Below, piece by piece: positions 9,341 through 18,688 of a stretch of 64,000 nucleotides of DNA. The notes below the pieces were generated by a model that did no database searches, was not told the DNA's origin, and saw nothing but the letters and a program-made list of their open reading frames with translations. The stretch comes from CAWBVG01 sp963792175 (lineage in GTDB: Bacteria > Acidobacteriota > Vicinamibacteria > Vicinamibacterales > CAVVIG01). The stretch's first letter is position 1. Every line of letters begins with the position of its first letter. Location: contig CAWBVG010000005.1 of assembly GCA_963792175.1 (NCBI GenBank), positions 124,001 through 188,000 of the forward strand, read 5' to 3'. The translations under genes and the position numbers were made by a program.

Positions 9341-11766
9341 TTGAGCGTGCGCACACCGCTGGTCTGGTTGATGGCGGCGTCTTTCGTCTTTGGCGGTGCG
9401 GCACGCCAGGACATTCGTACGCCTGCCACGCCGAAGCCCGGCACGGGCCGCCGACGCCGGGCGGAGGCGGGCCCCTCGCGCCTGCCCTCGCACCCGAAAC
9501 TGCGAACCTCATCGGGACCTACTGCGTCTCGTGCCACAACGACCGGGCGAAAACGGGCGGTTTAAGCCTCCAGACGCTGTCGATCACCAATCTGCCTGAA
9601 CACGCGGACGTCTGGGAAAAAGTGGCGCGCAAGCTGCGCTCCGGCGAAATGCCGCCGTCGACCGTCCGCTCGAGGCCGGACGCGAAGCAGGCCGAGGCGT
9701 TCGCCGTGTTCGTGGAGACCACGCTGGACCGCGCGGCCGCCGCACGGCCAAATCCCGGCCGCGCGCCCGTGCATCGCCTGAATCGCGCCGAGTACAGCAA
9801 TGCCGTCCGCGATTTGCTGGCCGTGGACGTGCGGCCCGGTGAATGGCTGCCGGTCGACGATTCCGGTTACGGCTTCGACAACATCGCCGCGGTGCTCTCC
9901 ACGTCGCCGGCGCTGCTCGACAAGTACATGTCGGCGGCGCGCAAGGTCAGCCGCCTGGCCGTCGGCGATCTCACGCTGAAACCGGTCGAAGAGATCTACG
10001 ACGCGAAGCGCGATCCCAACAAGGGCCCGCGCAACGAGCAGTTGAACGACGACCTGCCTTTCGATTCGCGCGCCGGCATGACGGTGGAACACTACTTCCC
10101 CCTCGACGCCGAGTATGTGTTCAAGGTGCGCGTGTCGGGTGTCCAACCAGGGTCGGACGAAGCGAAAGAGGATCCGTACCAGGTGCGGGTTCCCGTCAAG
10201 GCGGGACTCCGCACGATTGGCGTGACGTCGCCGCGCGAGAATCTGAAGCGGGAAGCGGACGCACCCGGCGGCGACCAGGCGTGCCGGCGGGCGTGGCGCG
10301 ACGCAGATTCCGTCGCCCGTCGACCTGCGGCTGGATGGCGCGCGTCTGAAGCGATTCGACGCGCGCGGCCGATCGCCGGAGGTCACCAAGCTGATCGTCG
10401 GCGGCCCGTACGCACCGACGGGACGCGGCGACACGCCGAGCCGCCGGACGATTTTCGTGTGCCACCCCACCGTCGCGCAGGAGGCCTCGTGCGCGCGGAC
10501 GATTCTGCGAACGCTCGCGCGCCGGGCGTTCCGGCATCCGGTGACGAACGCCGACATCCAGCCGCTGTACGACTTCTACGTGAAGGCGCGCAAGGGATCA
10601 GATTTCGAAGGCGGCATCCAGGCCGCCATCGAAGCGATGCTCGTCTCGCCGGAGTTCCTGTTCCGCATCGAGCAGGATCTCCGCCTTCGCGCCGCACGAT
10701 GCCGAGAGGCGCTCCGGCGAGGCAGGCTGAGGGGGGCAACGCGTATCGCATCAGCGACGTCGAGCTCGCGTCGCGCCTGTCGTTCTTCCTGTGGAGCACC
10801 ATTCCCGACGCCGAGCTGCTCGACGTCGCCGAGCGAGGCCGGCTGTCGGATCCAGCGGTCCTCGAGCGCCAGGTCCGCCGGATGCTCGACGATCCGCGCG
10901 CTGACGCCCTCGTGTCGAACTTTGCGGGTCAGTGGCTGCAGTTGCGAAACGTCGAAACGGTGAAGCCGGATCCGGTCATCTTCCCGTTCGACGAGGCGCT
11001 CCGCCGGGCGTTCCTCACCGAGACGGAGCTCTTCGTCTCGAGCCTGGTCCGCGAAGACCGCAGCCTGCTCGATCTGATTTCCGCCGACTACACGTTCGTC
11101 AATCAGCGGCTCGCCGAGCACTACGGCATCCCGCGGATCTACGGCTCGCAATTCCGCCGCGTCACGCTGCCCGCCGGGAATCGGCGCGGGCTGCTCGGAC
11201 AGGGCAGCGTGCTGACGGTGACGTCCTATCCCAATCGCACGTCGGTGGTGCAGCGCGGCAAGTGGGTGCTCGAGAACCTGCTCGGCACGCCGCCGCCACC
11301 CCCGCCGCCCGACGTTCCGGAGTTGAAGGCGGCGCCGCACGGCAAGGTCGTGTCGATGCGGGAGCAGATGCAGGCGCACCGGGCCAATCCGACCTGCGCC
11401 GCGTGTCACGCCCGGATGGACCCCATCGGGTTTGCACTCGAGAATTACGACGGCGTCGGACGATGGCGGGACGAGGACGCGGGCGCACCGATTGACGCAT
11501 CCGGCAAGCTGCCCGATGGCACCGGCTTCAATGGTCCGGCCGGCCTCAACGAGCTGCTGCTGACGAAGTACCGCGCCGACTTCGTGCGAACCTCGGTCGA
11601 AAAACTGCTCACGTATGCACTCGGACGGGGCGTCGATTACCACGACTACCCGACAATTCGTTCGATTGACAGGGACGCGGCGCGCGATAATTACCGAATC
11701 TCGTCCCTGATCCTGGCGATCGTCAAAAGCACGCCGTTTCAAATGCGGAGAGGGTCGGATTCATGA
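9341..11766 (+). CDS. DUF1592-type exported c-haem protein 1 (frames broken)
   Basis: A large exported protein of the group found in planctomycetes and acidobacteria. I read it from TTG 9341 (MSVRTPLVWLMAASFVFGG signal sequence). A haem-like motif CVSCH follows near 9529. Then come the DUF1587 region (VHRLNRAEYSNAVRDLL), DUF1595 (CARTILRTLARRAFRHP), DUF1592 (YRISDVELASRLSFFLW), DUF1588 (NPTCAACHARMDPIGFALEN, with a second CxxCH) and the C-terminal DUF1585 region. Four frame breaks are needed: one near 9453 that looks like a lost G, and three +1 shifts between 10255 and 10730 that together restore the frame. It overlaps the DUF1552 gene by ATGA. Function is unknown; an extracellular redox or polysaccharide-binding role is often supposed. 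Confidence 0.82.
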
Positions 11767-13127
11767 GCACGTTCAACCACACCCTGCCGAGACGCACGTT
11801 TCTCCGCGGCCTGGGCGCCACGATGGCGTTGCCGCTGCTCGATTCGATGGGATCGAGGATCACCGCCGCCGGACCGGCGACGACGCCGATTCGCCTGGGT
11901 TACGTCTACACGCCGAACGGCATCATCGGCGCGAGCGACAAGAGCCCGCGGCCGTTCATGTGGACGCCCAAAACCGCCGGCGCCAACTTCGAGTTCAGCC
12001 CGACGATGAAGGCGCTCGAGCCGTATCGCGATCACGTCAACGTGTTCAGCGGGCTCGCGCAGGTCAACGGCCGCGCCCTCGGCGACGGTCCGGGCGACCA
12101 CGCGCGCGCCACCGCCACGTTCCTCACCGGCGTGCATCCCTACAAGACCGGCGGCGCGGACTTCAACCTCGGCATCTCGGCCGATCAGATCGCCGCGAAG
12201 GAATTCGGCAAGTACACGCAGCTGTCATCGCTCGAGATCGGACTCGAGCCGCAACCGCTCGCCGGGAACTGCGACTCCGGCTACACGTGCGCGTACATGT
12301 CGATGTCGTGGCGCGGCCCGACCAGTCCGCTGCCGGCGGAAATCAACCCGCGGATGGTGTTCGAGCGGCTGTTCGGCGACGGCGACAGTACGGACCCGAA
12401 CGCGCGCATGGCTCGCCTGGAACATCAGAAAAGCGTCCTCGACTATGTGACCGGCAGCCTGTCGCGGCTGCGCATGCGGCTCGGCACCGGCGACAAGCGC
12501 AAGCTCGAGGAGTACCTCGAGGCCGTGCGCGACATCGAGCGCCGGATCCAGCGCGCCGAAGAACAGAACGCCTCGATCCCGCTGCCGCACATCGAACGGC
12601 CGAGCGCGATTCCCGACGACTACGAGCAGTACACCAGGCTGATGCTCGACATGCAGGTGGTCGCGTGGCAGACCGACATGACGCGCGTCGCGTCGTTCAT
12701 GCTGGGCCGCGACGGCAGCAACCGGGCGTACCGCGAAATCGGCATCTCGGACGGTCACCACTCGATCTCGCATCACCAGAACGATCCCGAGAAGGTCGAC
12801 AAGCTGATCAAGATCGACGAGCTGCACGTCTCGATGTTCGCGTATCTCCTCAAGCGACTGAAGGAGACGCCCGACGGCGACGGGACGCTGCTCGATCACT
12901 CGCTGGTGCTGTTCGGCAGCAGCCTGAGCGAGTCGAACATCCACACGCACGACGATTTGCCGATCGTGCTCGCCGGCACCGCCGGCGGCCGCCTGAAGGG
13001 CAATCGCCATCTCGTCTACTCGAAGGAAACCCCGTTGAACAACCTGTTCCTGAACATGTTCGATCTCGCGGGCCTGCCGCACGTCGACGGGTTCGGGGAC
13101 AGCACGGGCCGGCTGACGAACCTCTAG
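11763..13127 (+). CDS. DUF1552 Tat-exported protein 1
   Basis: A 454-aa protein starting with a twin-arginine-like signal (LPRRTFLRGLGATMALPLLD). The body matches the DUF1552 family, which is nearly always next to DUF1592 genes: GLAQVNGRALGDGPGDHARA, a central coiled stretch around residues 220-260 (KRKLEEYLEAVRDIERRI), and the C-terminal GDGTLLDHSLVLFGSSLSES, which resembles the metal-site region of the alkaline-phosphatase superfamily. It is coupled to the preceding gene by a 4-nt overlap and paralogous to 49839-51179. No enzymatic activity is established for the family as far as I know. Confidence 0.85.
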   Translation: MSTFNHTLPRRTFLRGLGATMALPLLDSMGSRITAAGPATTPIRLGYVYTPNGIIGASDKSPRPFMWTPKTAGANFEFSPTMKALEPYRDHVNVFSGLAQVNGRALGDGPGDHARATATFLTGVHPYKTGGADFNLGISADQIAAKEFGKYTQLSSLEIGLEPQPLAGNCDSGYTCAYMSMSWRGPTSPLPAEINPRMVFERLFGDGDSTDPNARMARLEHQKSVLDYVTGSLSRLRMRLGTGDKRKLEEYLEAVRDIERRIQRAEEQNASIPLPHIERPSAIPDDYEQYTRLMLDMQVVAWQTDMTRVASFMLGRDGSNRAYREIGISDGHHSISHHQNDPEKVDKLIKIDELHVSMFAYLLKRLKETPDGDGTLLDHSLVLFGSSLSESNIHTHDDLPIVLAGTAGGRLKGNRHLVYSKETPLNNLFLNMFDLAGLPHVDGFGDSTGRLTNL

Positions 13128-13170
13128 GCAGAGATGCCTGTCGCGCCGCAGTCGTCGCGAAGACGGCTTT

Positions 13171-13258
13171 TCACGAAGCGACGATGAGCACGAAGCTCAC
13201 GAAGAACTCTCGTACAGACGGGCTTCGTGTCCTTCTTGGATGCTTCGTGCCTTCGTGA
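13171..13258. repeat. CACGAAG-word hairpin, copy 1
   Basis: The left arm (13171-13204) repeats CACGAAG-like words and the right arm (13222-13258) carries the complement (CTTCGTG repeated). It fills the gap between the DUF1552 and ankyrin genes. The right arm contains the ankyrin ATG at 13240. Confidence 0.75.
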
Positions 13259-14601
13259 TAACCGTGGGCTGCCTCACCGCGTGGATGCCGCTTCCGTCGC
13301 TGCATGCGCAGTCGCGCGACGTGCGCCTGCTCGAAGCGGTCAAGCGGCGCGATCAGCGGGCGTTCACCGCGCTGCTCAAGGCGCGCGCCGACGTCAACGG
13401 CGCGCTGCCGGACGGATCGACCGCGCTCGCATGGGCCGTGCACCTTGGCCAGCGACCGATGGCGGAGGCGCTGCTCGACTCGGGCGCGAACGCGAATACG
13501 GCAGACGAATACGGCGAGACGCCAGTCACGCTCGCCGCCGCCAACGGCGACGCGGATCTGGTCAAGCGGCTGCTCGCCGCCGGCGGCGACGCCCGCGCCG
13601 CGCGCTGGAACGGCGAAACCGCGCTGATGATCGCGGCCGGCGCCGGCAGCCTCGACGCGGTGCGGCAGCTCGCGCAAGCCGGCGCCGACGTGAATATCGC
13701 GGAGCCCCGCGGCGGGCAGACCGCGTTGATGTGGGCCGCCGCCGAAGGCCACAGCGATGTCGTGGCCGGACTGGTGGCGATGGGCGCCAATGTGAACGCC
13801 GCGTCGCGTGCCGGCTTCACGCCGATCGTCTTCGCGGTCGTCAAGGACGACCCTGCGTCGATCAAGGCGCTGCTCGCCGCCGGCGCCAACCCCAACGTGA
13901 CCGTGCAGTCGGGCGCGAAAACGATGATCGTCGCGATGCAGTACAAGAATACGGCCGCGGCCCTGGCGCTCCTCGAGGGCGGCGCGGACCTCAACGTTCG
14001 CGATCGGGCCGGCAACACGCCGCTGCATCTCGCCGCACAGGCGGGCGACCTCAAAGTCGTGCGCGCGCTCCTCTCCAAGCGCGTGGATCCGAACGTGCGC
14101 ACGCCGAAGTCTGCGGCGCCGATGGGCGCGCGTGGCGGCGGCGGCGGACGCGGAGGGGTCGCAGGCGAACAGACGCCGCTGATGATGGCCGCGCGCGGCG
14201 ACCGCGAGGACGTCATGCGCGCGCTGGTCGCTGCCGGCGCCGACCCGACGCTCAAGGCGCAGGACGGATCGAACGTGCTGATGGCCGCGGCGTCCGGCGC
14301 GCGAATGAAGACGTTTACGTATGCGTTCGAGATCGATCCGAACGTCAGCGTGGTGACGACGACGGGCAACACGATCATGCACGTGGCGGTCGGCCTCAAC
14401 GGGCGGACGCAGCCGGAAGTGTGCGAAGTGATCCAGTTCCTGGCCGATCACGGCGCGAAGCTGGACGAATTGAACGGCGCCGGACGGACGCCGATCGCGG
14501 TCGCCGACAACCTGCCAGTCGATATGGCGGTCGATCTGCTGACGAAGCTGATTACCGCGCGCGGCGAGAAGCCGAAGATTCCGTCCAAAGAAGATGAGTG
14601 A
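13240..14601 (+). CDS. Secreted ankyrin-repeat protein 1
   Basis: 453 aa: a signal peptide (MLRAFVITVGCLTAWMPLPS, ending LHAQ) followed by about ten ankyrin repeats, each with the TALxxAAxxG and LLxAGAdvN pattern, for example GQTALMWAAAEGHSDVV near residue 160 and NTPLHLAAQAGDLKVV near 260. A Gly-rich linker (GARGGGGGRGGVAG) splits the array near residue 295. Ankyrin repeats bind other proteins. A secreted ankyrin gene follows a DUF1592-DUF1552 pair here and again at 48150-53749. The start codon lies inside the right arm of the upstream hairpin repeat. Confidence 0.88.
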   Translation: MLRAFVITVGCLTAWMPLPSLHAQSRDVRLLEAVKRRDQRAFTALLKARADVNGALPDGSTALAWAVHLGQRPMAEALLDSGANANTADEYGETPVTLAAANGDADLVKRLLAAGGDARAARWNGETALMIAAGAGSLDAVRQLAQAGADVNIAEPRGGQTALMWAAAEGHSDVVAGLVAMGANVNAASRAGFTPIVFAVVKDDPASIKALLAAGANPNVTVQSGAKTMIVAMQYKNTAAALALLEGGADLNVRDRAGNTPLHLAAQAGDLKVVRALLSKRVDPNVRTPKSAAPMGARGGGGGRGGVAGEQTPLMMAARGDREDVMRALVAAGADPTLKAQDGSNVLMAAASGARMKTFTYAFEIDPNVSVVTTTGNTIMHVAVGLNGRTQPEVCEVIQFLADHGAKLDELNGAGRTPIAVADNLPVDMAVDLLTKLITARGEKPKIPSKEDE

Positions 14602-16561
14602 TCGGGGCTGGGGCTGGGGGCTAGCTGTCCGCGTGGTCGCTATCGCCGCGCCTGGATCGCGGCGCCGGCGCTTCCCGCGGCGTGCTCCCGCAAGCGCCGC
14701 TCGAGCGGTCTGCCGCCCGTCGACTACTCGCTCGGCCCGGATTCGCAGCCACAGGCCGGTGTCCCGAAAGGGAAAGTGACGCAGCACCGCCTCGCGCCCG
14801 GAACGTTCTTTCCGGGGACCCCGCATGACTATCAGGTCTACGTGCCGGCTCAGTACCATGCCGCGCACCCGGCGGCCTGGATGATCTTCCTCGATGGCAA
14901 CGGATACGCCGGAGACAACGTCCGCGTCCCGGTGGTGCTCGACAATCTGATCGCCAGGCGCGAGCTGCCGCCGATGATGGCGATCTTCCTGAACCCGGGT
15001 GTGATGCCGGCGCTGTCCGATCAGGCGCAGAACCGCTACGAGCGCATCTTCGAGTACGACTCGCTGACGCCGCGATTCGCCAACTTCCTGATCGACGAGC
15101 TGATTCCCGAGGTCGGCAAGTCGTACCGCCTCTCGACCGATCCGAACGACCACGGCATCGCCGGCCTCAGCACCGGCGGCGTCGGCGCGTTCGTCGCGGC
15201 CTGGAATCGTCCGGATCACTTCCGGCGCGTGGTCACCTGGATCGGCAGCTTCGGCAACTTCCGAGGCGCCGATCGGCTGCCGGGGCTGATCCGCCGGAGC
15301 GAGCCGCGTCCGCTCCGCGTCTTCATGCAGACGGGACGGCAGGACCTCGTGAACTATGCCGGCAGCTGGTACCTCGAGAACCCGCGGATGGCCGCGGCGC
15401 TCGAATTCGCCGGCAACGACGTGAAGATCGAGCTCGGCGAAGACGGTCACAGCAATCGCCACGGCGCGTCGATGCTGCCCGACACGCTGCGCTGGCTGTG
15501 GCGCGACTATCCGCAGCCGGTGACGGTCAAGGAAGCGCCGCCCGGATCGGGCCGTGGCACGTTCGCCCTGCTCGTCCCCAGACGCGACCTCGTGCCGCCG
15601 CCGCCGCCGCCGGCAGCGCAAAGGCCGCCGCAAGCCGCCGCACCGCCCGCGGGACGCGGCGCCGGACCGCGCGGCGCGGTCTACGCGCTGGTCTATCGCG
15701 ACAAGCTGTGGGAACAGGTCGGCAGCACCTACGAATCGACCGCGAGCCCAGCCGTGGATCAGAACGGCAACGTCTTCTTCGCTGATCCGGCCGGCAATCG
15801 AATCTACAAGTCGGACGCCGCTCGCGCGGTCACGGTTTTCAAGGAGCGCACCGGCGGAGCGCGCGCGCTGCGCTTCGGCGCGGACGGACGCCTATACGCC
15901 GCGCAGCCGGCCGCCGGTCGCATCGTGTCGTACGGTCCGGCCGCCGACGAAAAGATCGTCGCGCAGAATGTCCAGGCGAACGACCTGGCGCTCACCAAAA
16001 GCGGTGGGATCTACTACGTCGACACCGCGCACAAGACGGTCGGCTACATCAGCGACAAGGGTCAGCGACGAATCGTGTACGACGGCCTGGCTCGCCGAAG
16101 CGCGGAACGCGCGGAGGCGGCCGGCGAGATCATGAGTCCGACCGCGCTCACGCTGACGCCGGATCAGGCGATGCTGCTGGTCGCGGACGGCATGGACCGC
16201 TACCAGTGGTCGTTTCAAATCGCGGCTGACGGATCGCTCGTCAACGGCGAGCCGTTCCAGCGCCTGGAGATGCCGGAAGAGGGACTGTTCAGCGGCGTCG
16301 GCGGTCTGACCGTCGACACGCTTGGATACATGTGGGCCACCAGCGCCATGGGCATCCAGGTCTGCGAACAGCCCGGACGCTGCACGAACATCCTGAACAA
16401 GCCCGAGTTCACGGCCACGCCGGTGACGAGCATCGCCTTCGGCGGGCCGGATCGCGCGTGGCTCTACGTCACGCAGGGCGGCGAAGATCTTTCGACGAGA
16501 AACGAGACGCACCGGCGTCGTCGCATGGGAACTCGTCAAACCCCCTCAACCCGGGCTGTGA
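14594..16561 (+). CDS. Esterase fused to an SMP-30/gluconolactonase-like propeller (frames broken)
   Basis: The N-terminal half is an alpha/beta-hydrolase of the enterochelin-esterase/esterase-D type: HDYQVYVPAQYHAAHP, a nucleophile motif GLSTGG (Ser near 15170) and a likely catalytic His in GEDGHSNRHG. After a Pro-rich linker (about 15580-15650) comes an SMP-30-like beta-propeller (PAVDQNGNVFFADPAGNRIY, GLTVDTLGYMWATSAMG). The start is uncertain: ATG 14594 overlaps the ankyrin stop, and a frame break near 14660 is needed to join a lipobox-like LPAAC segment to PPVDYSLGPDS. A second break near 16483 (one extra G) restores the end RTGVVAWELVKPPQPGL with a stop at 16559. A sugar-ester or lactone hydrolase is plausible. 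Confidence 0.75.
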
Positions 16562-16580
16562 TTCGAGGTTAGTGTGGCAA

Positions 16581-16657
16581 GCCACGAAGACACGAAAACA
16601 TGGTTCGATGCTCACCTCGCTTGCCCTATTGTCGAAGTGCTTCGTGCCTTCGTGGCT
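16581..16657. repeat. CACGAAG-word hairpin, copy 2
   Basis: The left arm GCCACGAAGACACGAAAACA (16581-16600) and the right arm around 16634-16657 (GCTTCGTGCCTTCGTGGC) are complementary. It lies between the esterase fusion and the cytochrome gene, and the right arm contains the probable GTG start at 16637. Confidence 0.75.
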
Positions 16658-17370
16658 GTCTGCGCGTCGTGCGCCGTCGCGATCGGATCCGGCGCGCGCA
16701 GGAGAGCGCGCGGACCGTCGCCGACGGTGTGTACACCGAGGCGCAGGCGGAACGCGGCGCCGCCGCGTACGACGGCGCGTGCGGCAACTGTCATCGCGCC
16801 GATCTCGGCGGCGCGAGCGGGCCCGCGCTGAAGGAGCAGCGCTTCAATCAGACCTACGCGGGCAAGGACCTGAAAACGCTCTTCACGAAAGTCGCGACGA
16901 CGATGCCTCGCGGCGCGCCGGGAAGCCTGGGAGAAAGCGCCTATCTCGACATCGTGGCTCACCTGTTGAAGGAAAACGGATTTGGCGCGGGTTCGCGCGA
17001 TCTGACCGTGGACGGCCTCGACGGCATCCGCCTCATGGCCAGCCGGCCCAAGCCGCTGCCGGCCATCGGCGACTACTCGTACGTCGAGGTGGTGGGTTGT
17101 CTCGCGCCGGGCCCTCAGAACTCCTGGCTCCTGACACGGGCCAGCGATCCGGCCGTCACCGTCGCTCCCACGTCCGCGGCGCCGGCGCCGGCCGCAACCG
17201 CGGCGCCGCTCGGCACGCAGACGTTCCGCCTGCTGGACGCGATCGCCTACTCGCCCGCCGATCACCGCGGCCAGAAGATCTACGTGCGCGGACTGCTGAT
17301 CAAGCTTCCCGGCGAGCAGCGTCTGACGATCAGCGCGTTCGAGACGCTGTCACCGACCTGCGGCAACTAG
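16637..17370 (+). CDS. Exported c-type cytochrome-domain protein
   Basis: A small exported protein with one cytochrome c site, CGNCH near 16782, inside TEAQAERGAAAYDGACGNCH, the usual layout of monohaem domains. Met within ATTMPRGAPG may be the distal ligand. The rest (about 110 residues) contains an Ala/Pro-rich linker and no recognised domain. The N-terminus VLRAFVAVCASCAVAIGS, from GTG 16637, looks like a signal peptide but is in a different frame from the body. A -1 or +2 shift in the CG-rich run near 16692 joins them. It probably accepts electrons in the periplasm; its neighbours suggest the same transcript as the DUF1592 operon. Confidence 0.7.
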
Positions 17371-17392
17371 CGGAGCCACGCTGATTCATCGG

Positions 17393-17457
17393 GCAGCCAC
17401 GAAGACGCGAAGACACGAAGAGATAATCTTGGTTTCGTGCCTTCGTGGCTTCGTGGC
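17393..17457. repeat. CACGAAG-word hairpin, copy 3
   Basis: The left arm 17393-17420 (CCACGAAGACGCGAAGACAC and on) and the right arm 17433-17457 (CGTGCCTTCGTGGCTTCGTG) pair. It fills the gap between the cytochrome and beta-propeller genes. Confidence 0.75.
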
Positions 17458-17478
17458 GGCACCGGCCGTTGGATCGCG

Positions 17479-18532
17479 ATGCTCGGGCTGATCCCAGCCG
17501 CCGTCGGAGCTGCGAGTCCACAGGCGTCGGAGCGACACTTTCTTTACGCGGCAGCTGCCCGACTCGGACGCTGACGCGGATCGGTCGATCCGGATACTCG
17601 TCTTCGACATCGCGAACGGCCATCGCCTCGTCAGGCGGATCGCGCTGTGGCCGGCCGCACCGGGTGGTGAGGCGGAGACGGTCAGGGGCATCGCGGCGCA
17701 CGCACCGAGCCGCCGCGTCTACATCAGCACGACGAAACGGCTGGCGGCGATCGATCTCGGGACCGACAGGATCGTCTGGGAGAAGAACTACGACGGCCAT
17801 TGCTGCGAGCGAGTGGCGATCTCTCCCGACGGAGAGACGATCTACGCGCCGGCCTTCGGCAGCCCGCGGTGGTTCGTCGTTCACGCCGCCACCGGCGAGC
17901 TGCGCGCGTCGATCGGCGTGACCGGCTGGCCGCGCGCCACGATCTACTCGCGCGACGGCAGGTACGTCTTCCTGGGCGCATGGGACTCGCCGGTGCTGTC
18001 CGTCGCCGATACGGCGCGGCATGCCGTCGTCCGGACGGTCGGTCCGTTCGGCGGATCCGTCTGCCCGTTCGCGGTCAACGGCAAGAACACGCTGGCATTC
18101 GCGAACGTTGACGGCCTGGTGGGGTTCGAGGTCGGCGACCTCCAGACCGGGCTGATTCTCGACCGGGTGGCGGTGGACGGCTATGACAAGGCGGCCGCGG
18201 CGCCGTACGAATGCCCCAGCCACGGCATCGCGTTCACTCCCGGCGAGCGCGAGCTCTGGGTAGCGGACGGTGTCCGGAATCGACTCTACGTGTTCGATGC
18301 CGCGATGTACCCGCCGGCGCCGCTCGCGGCGATCGAGCTGTCCGCGCAGCCACGGGCGATTACATTCAGCGTCGACGGCCGATATGCTTATGCATCAACC
18401 GGTGAAGTGCTCGATACCGACATAAAGAAGATCAGTGGTCGACTCGAAGACACAGGACACGCCACGGTGTCGAGCGAACACCTCGTCGAAATCGATTTTT
18501 TGGATGGCCGGCCGATTCGGTCCGGCTCCTGA
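17479..18532 (+). CDS. YVTN-type beta-propeller protein (one frame break)
   Basis: The body reads as repeated propeller blades: RRVYISTTKRLAAIDLGTD, VAISPDGETIYAPAF, ATIYSRDGRYVFLGAWD, GIAFTPGERELWVADG and AITFSVDGRYAYASTG. SPDGxxxY phrases are typical of YVTN/NHL-like surface propellers. ATG 17479 gives a short signal-like start (MLGLIPAAVGAASPQAS). A +1 shift near 17540 joins this to QLPDSDADADRSIRILVFDI. The start could also lie a little upstream inside the repeat. The role is unknown; it may bind ligands or partners of the operon. Confidence 0.7.
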
Positions 18533-18553
18533 GAATTCCTGCCGTCTTTTCCC

Positions 18554-18604
18554 TTGACTCCCGGACCGCGCCTGTCTACCTTTTGCGCGATGTAATCGGT
18601 TGCA
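18554..18604 (+). promoter_or_regulatory. Promoter with a perfect LacI-type operator
   Basis: TGTAATCGGTTGCA (18591-18604) fits all fixed positions of TGNAANCGNTTNCA. A possible -35 TTGACT (18554-18559) is 17 bp from a weak -10 TACCTT (18577-18582). The operator then covers the transcription start, a repressor arrangement. The receptor ATG is at 18689. Confidence 0.6.
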
Positions 18605-18688
18605 TATAGGCGGTTCGACGTGCGACCGAACCTCAAACTTCATTCTTCCTACTTCAGAGTTCGGTACGTTCACCCTCGAGGAGGACAG

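Noticed and set aside
10255..10730. The stretch read as one continuous frame in the first DUF1592 gene
   Set aside because: Although open, the peptide there is not DUF1592-like. The family sequence appears in the other frames, so three +1 shifts are more likely.
13171..15633. A long open frame on the minus strand opposite the ankyrin and esterase genes (about 820 codons)
   Set aside because: It is antisense to clear ankyrin repeats and an esterase. Its product is Arg/His/Gly-rich without domains, as expected for a shadow in GC-rich DNA.
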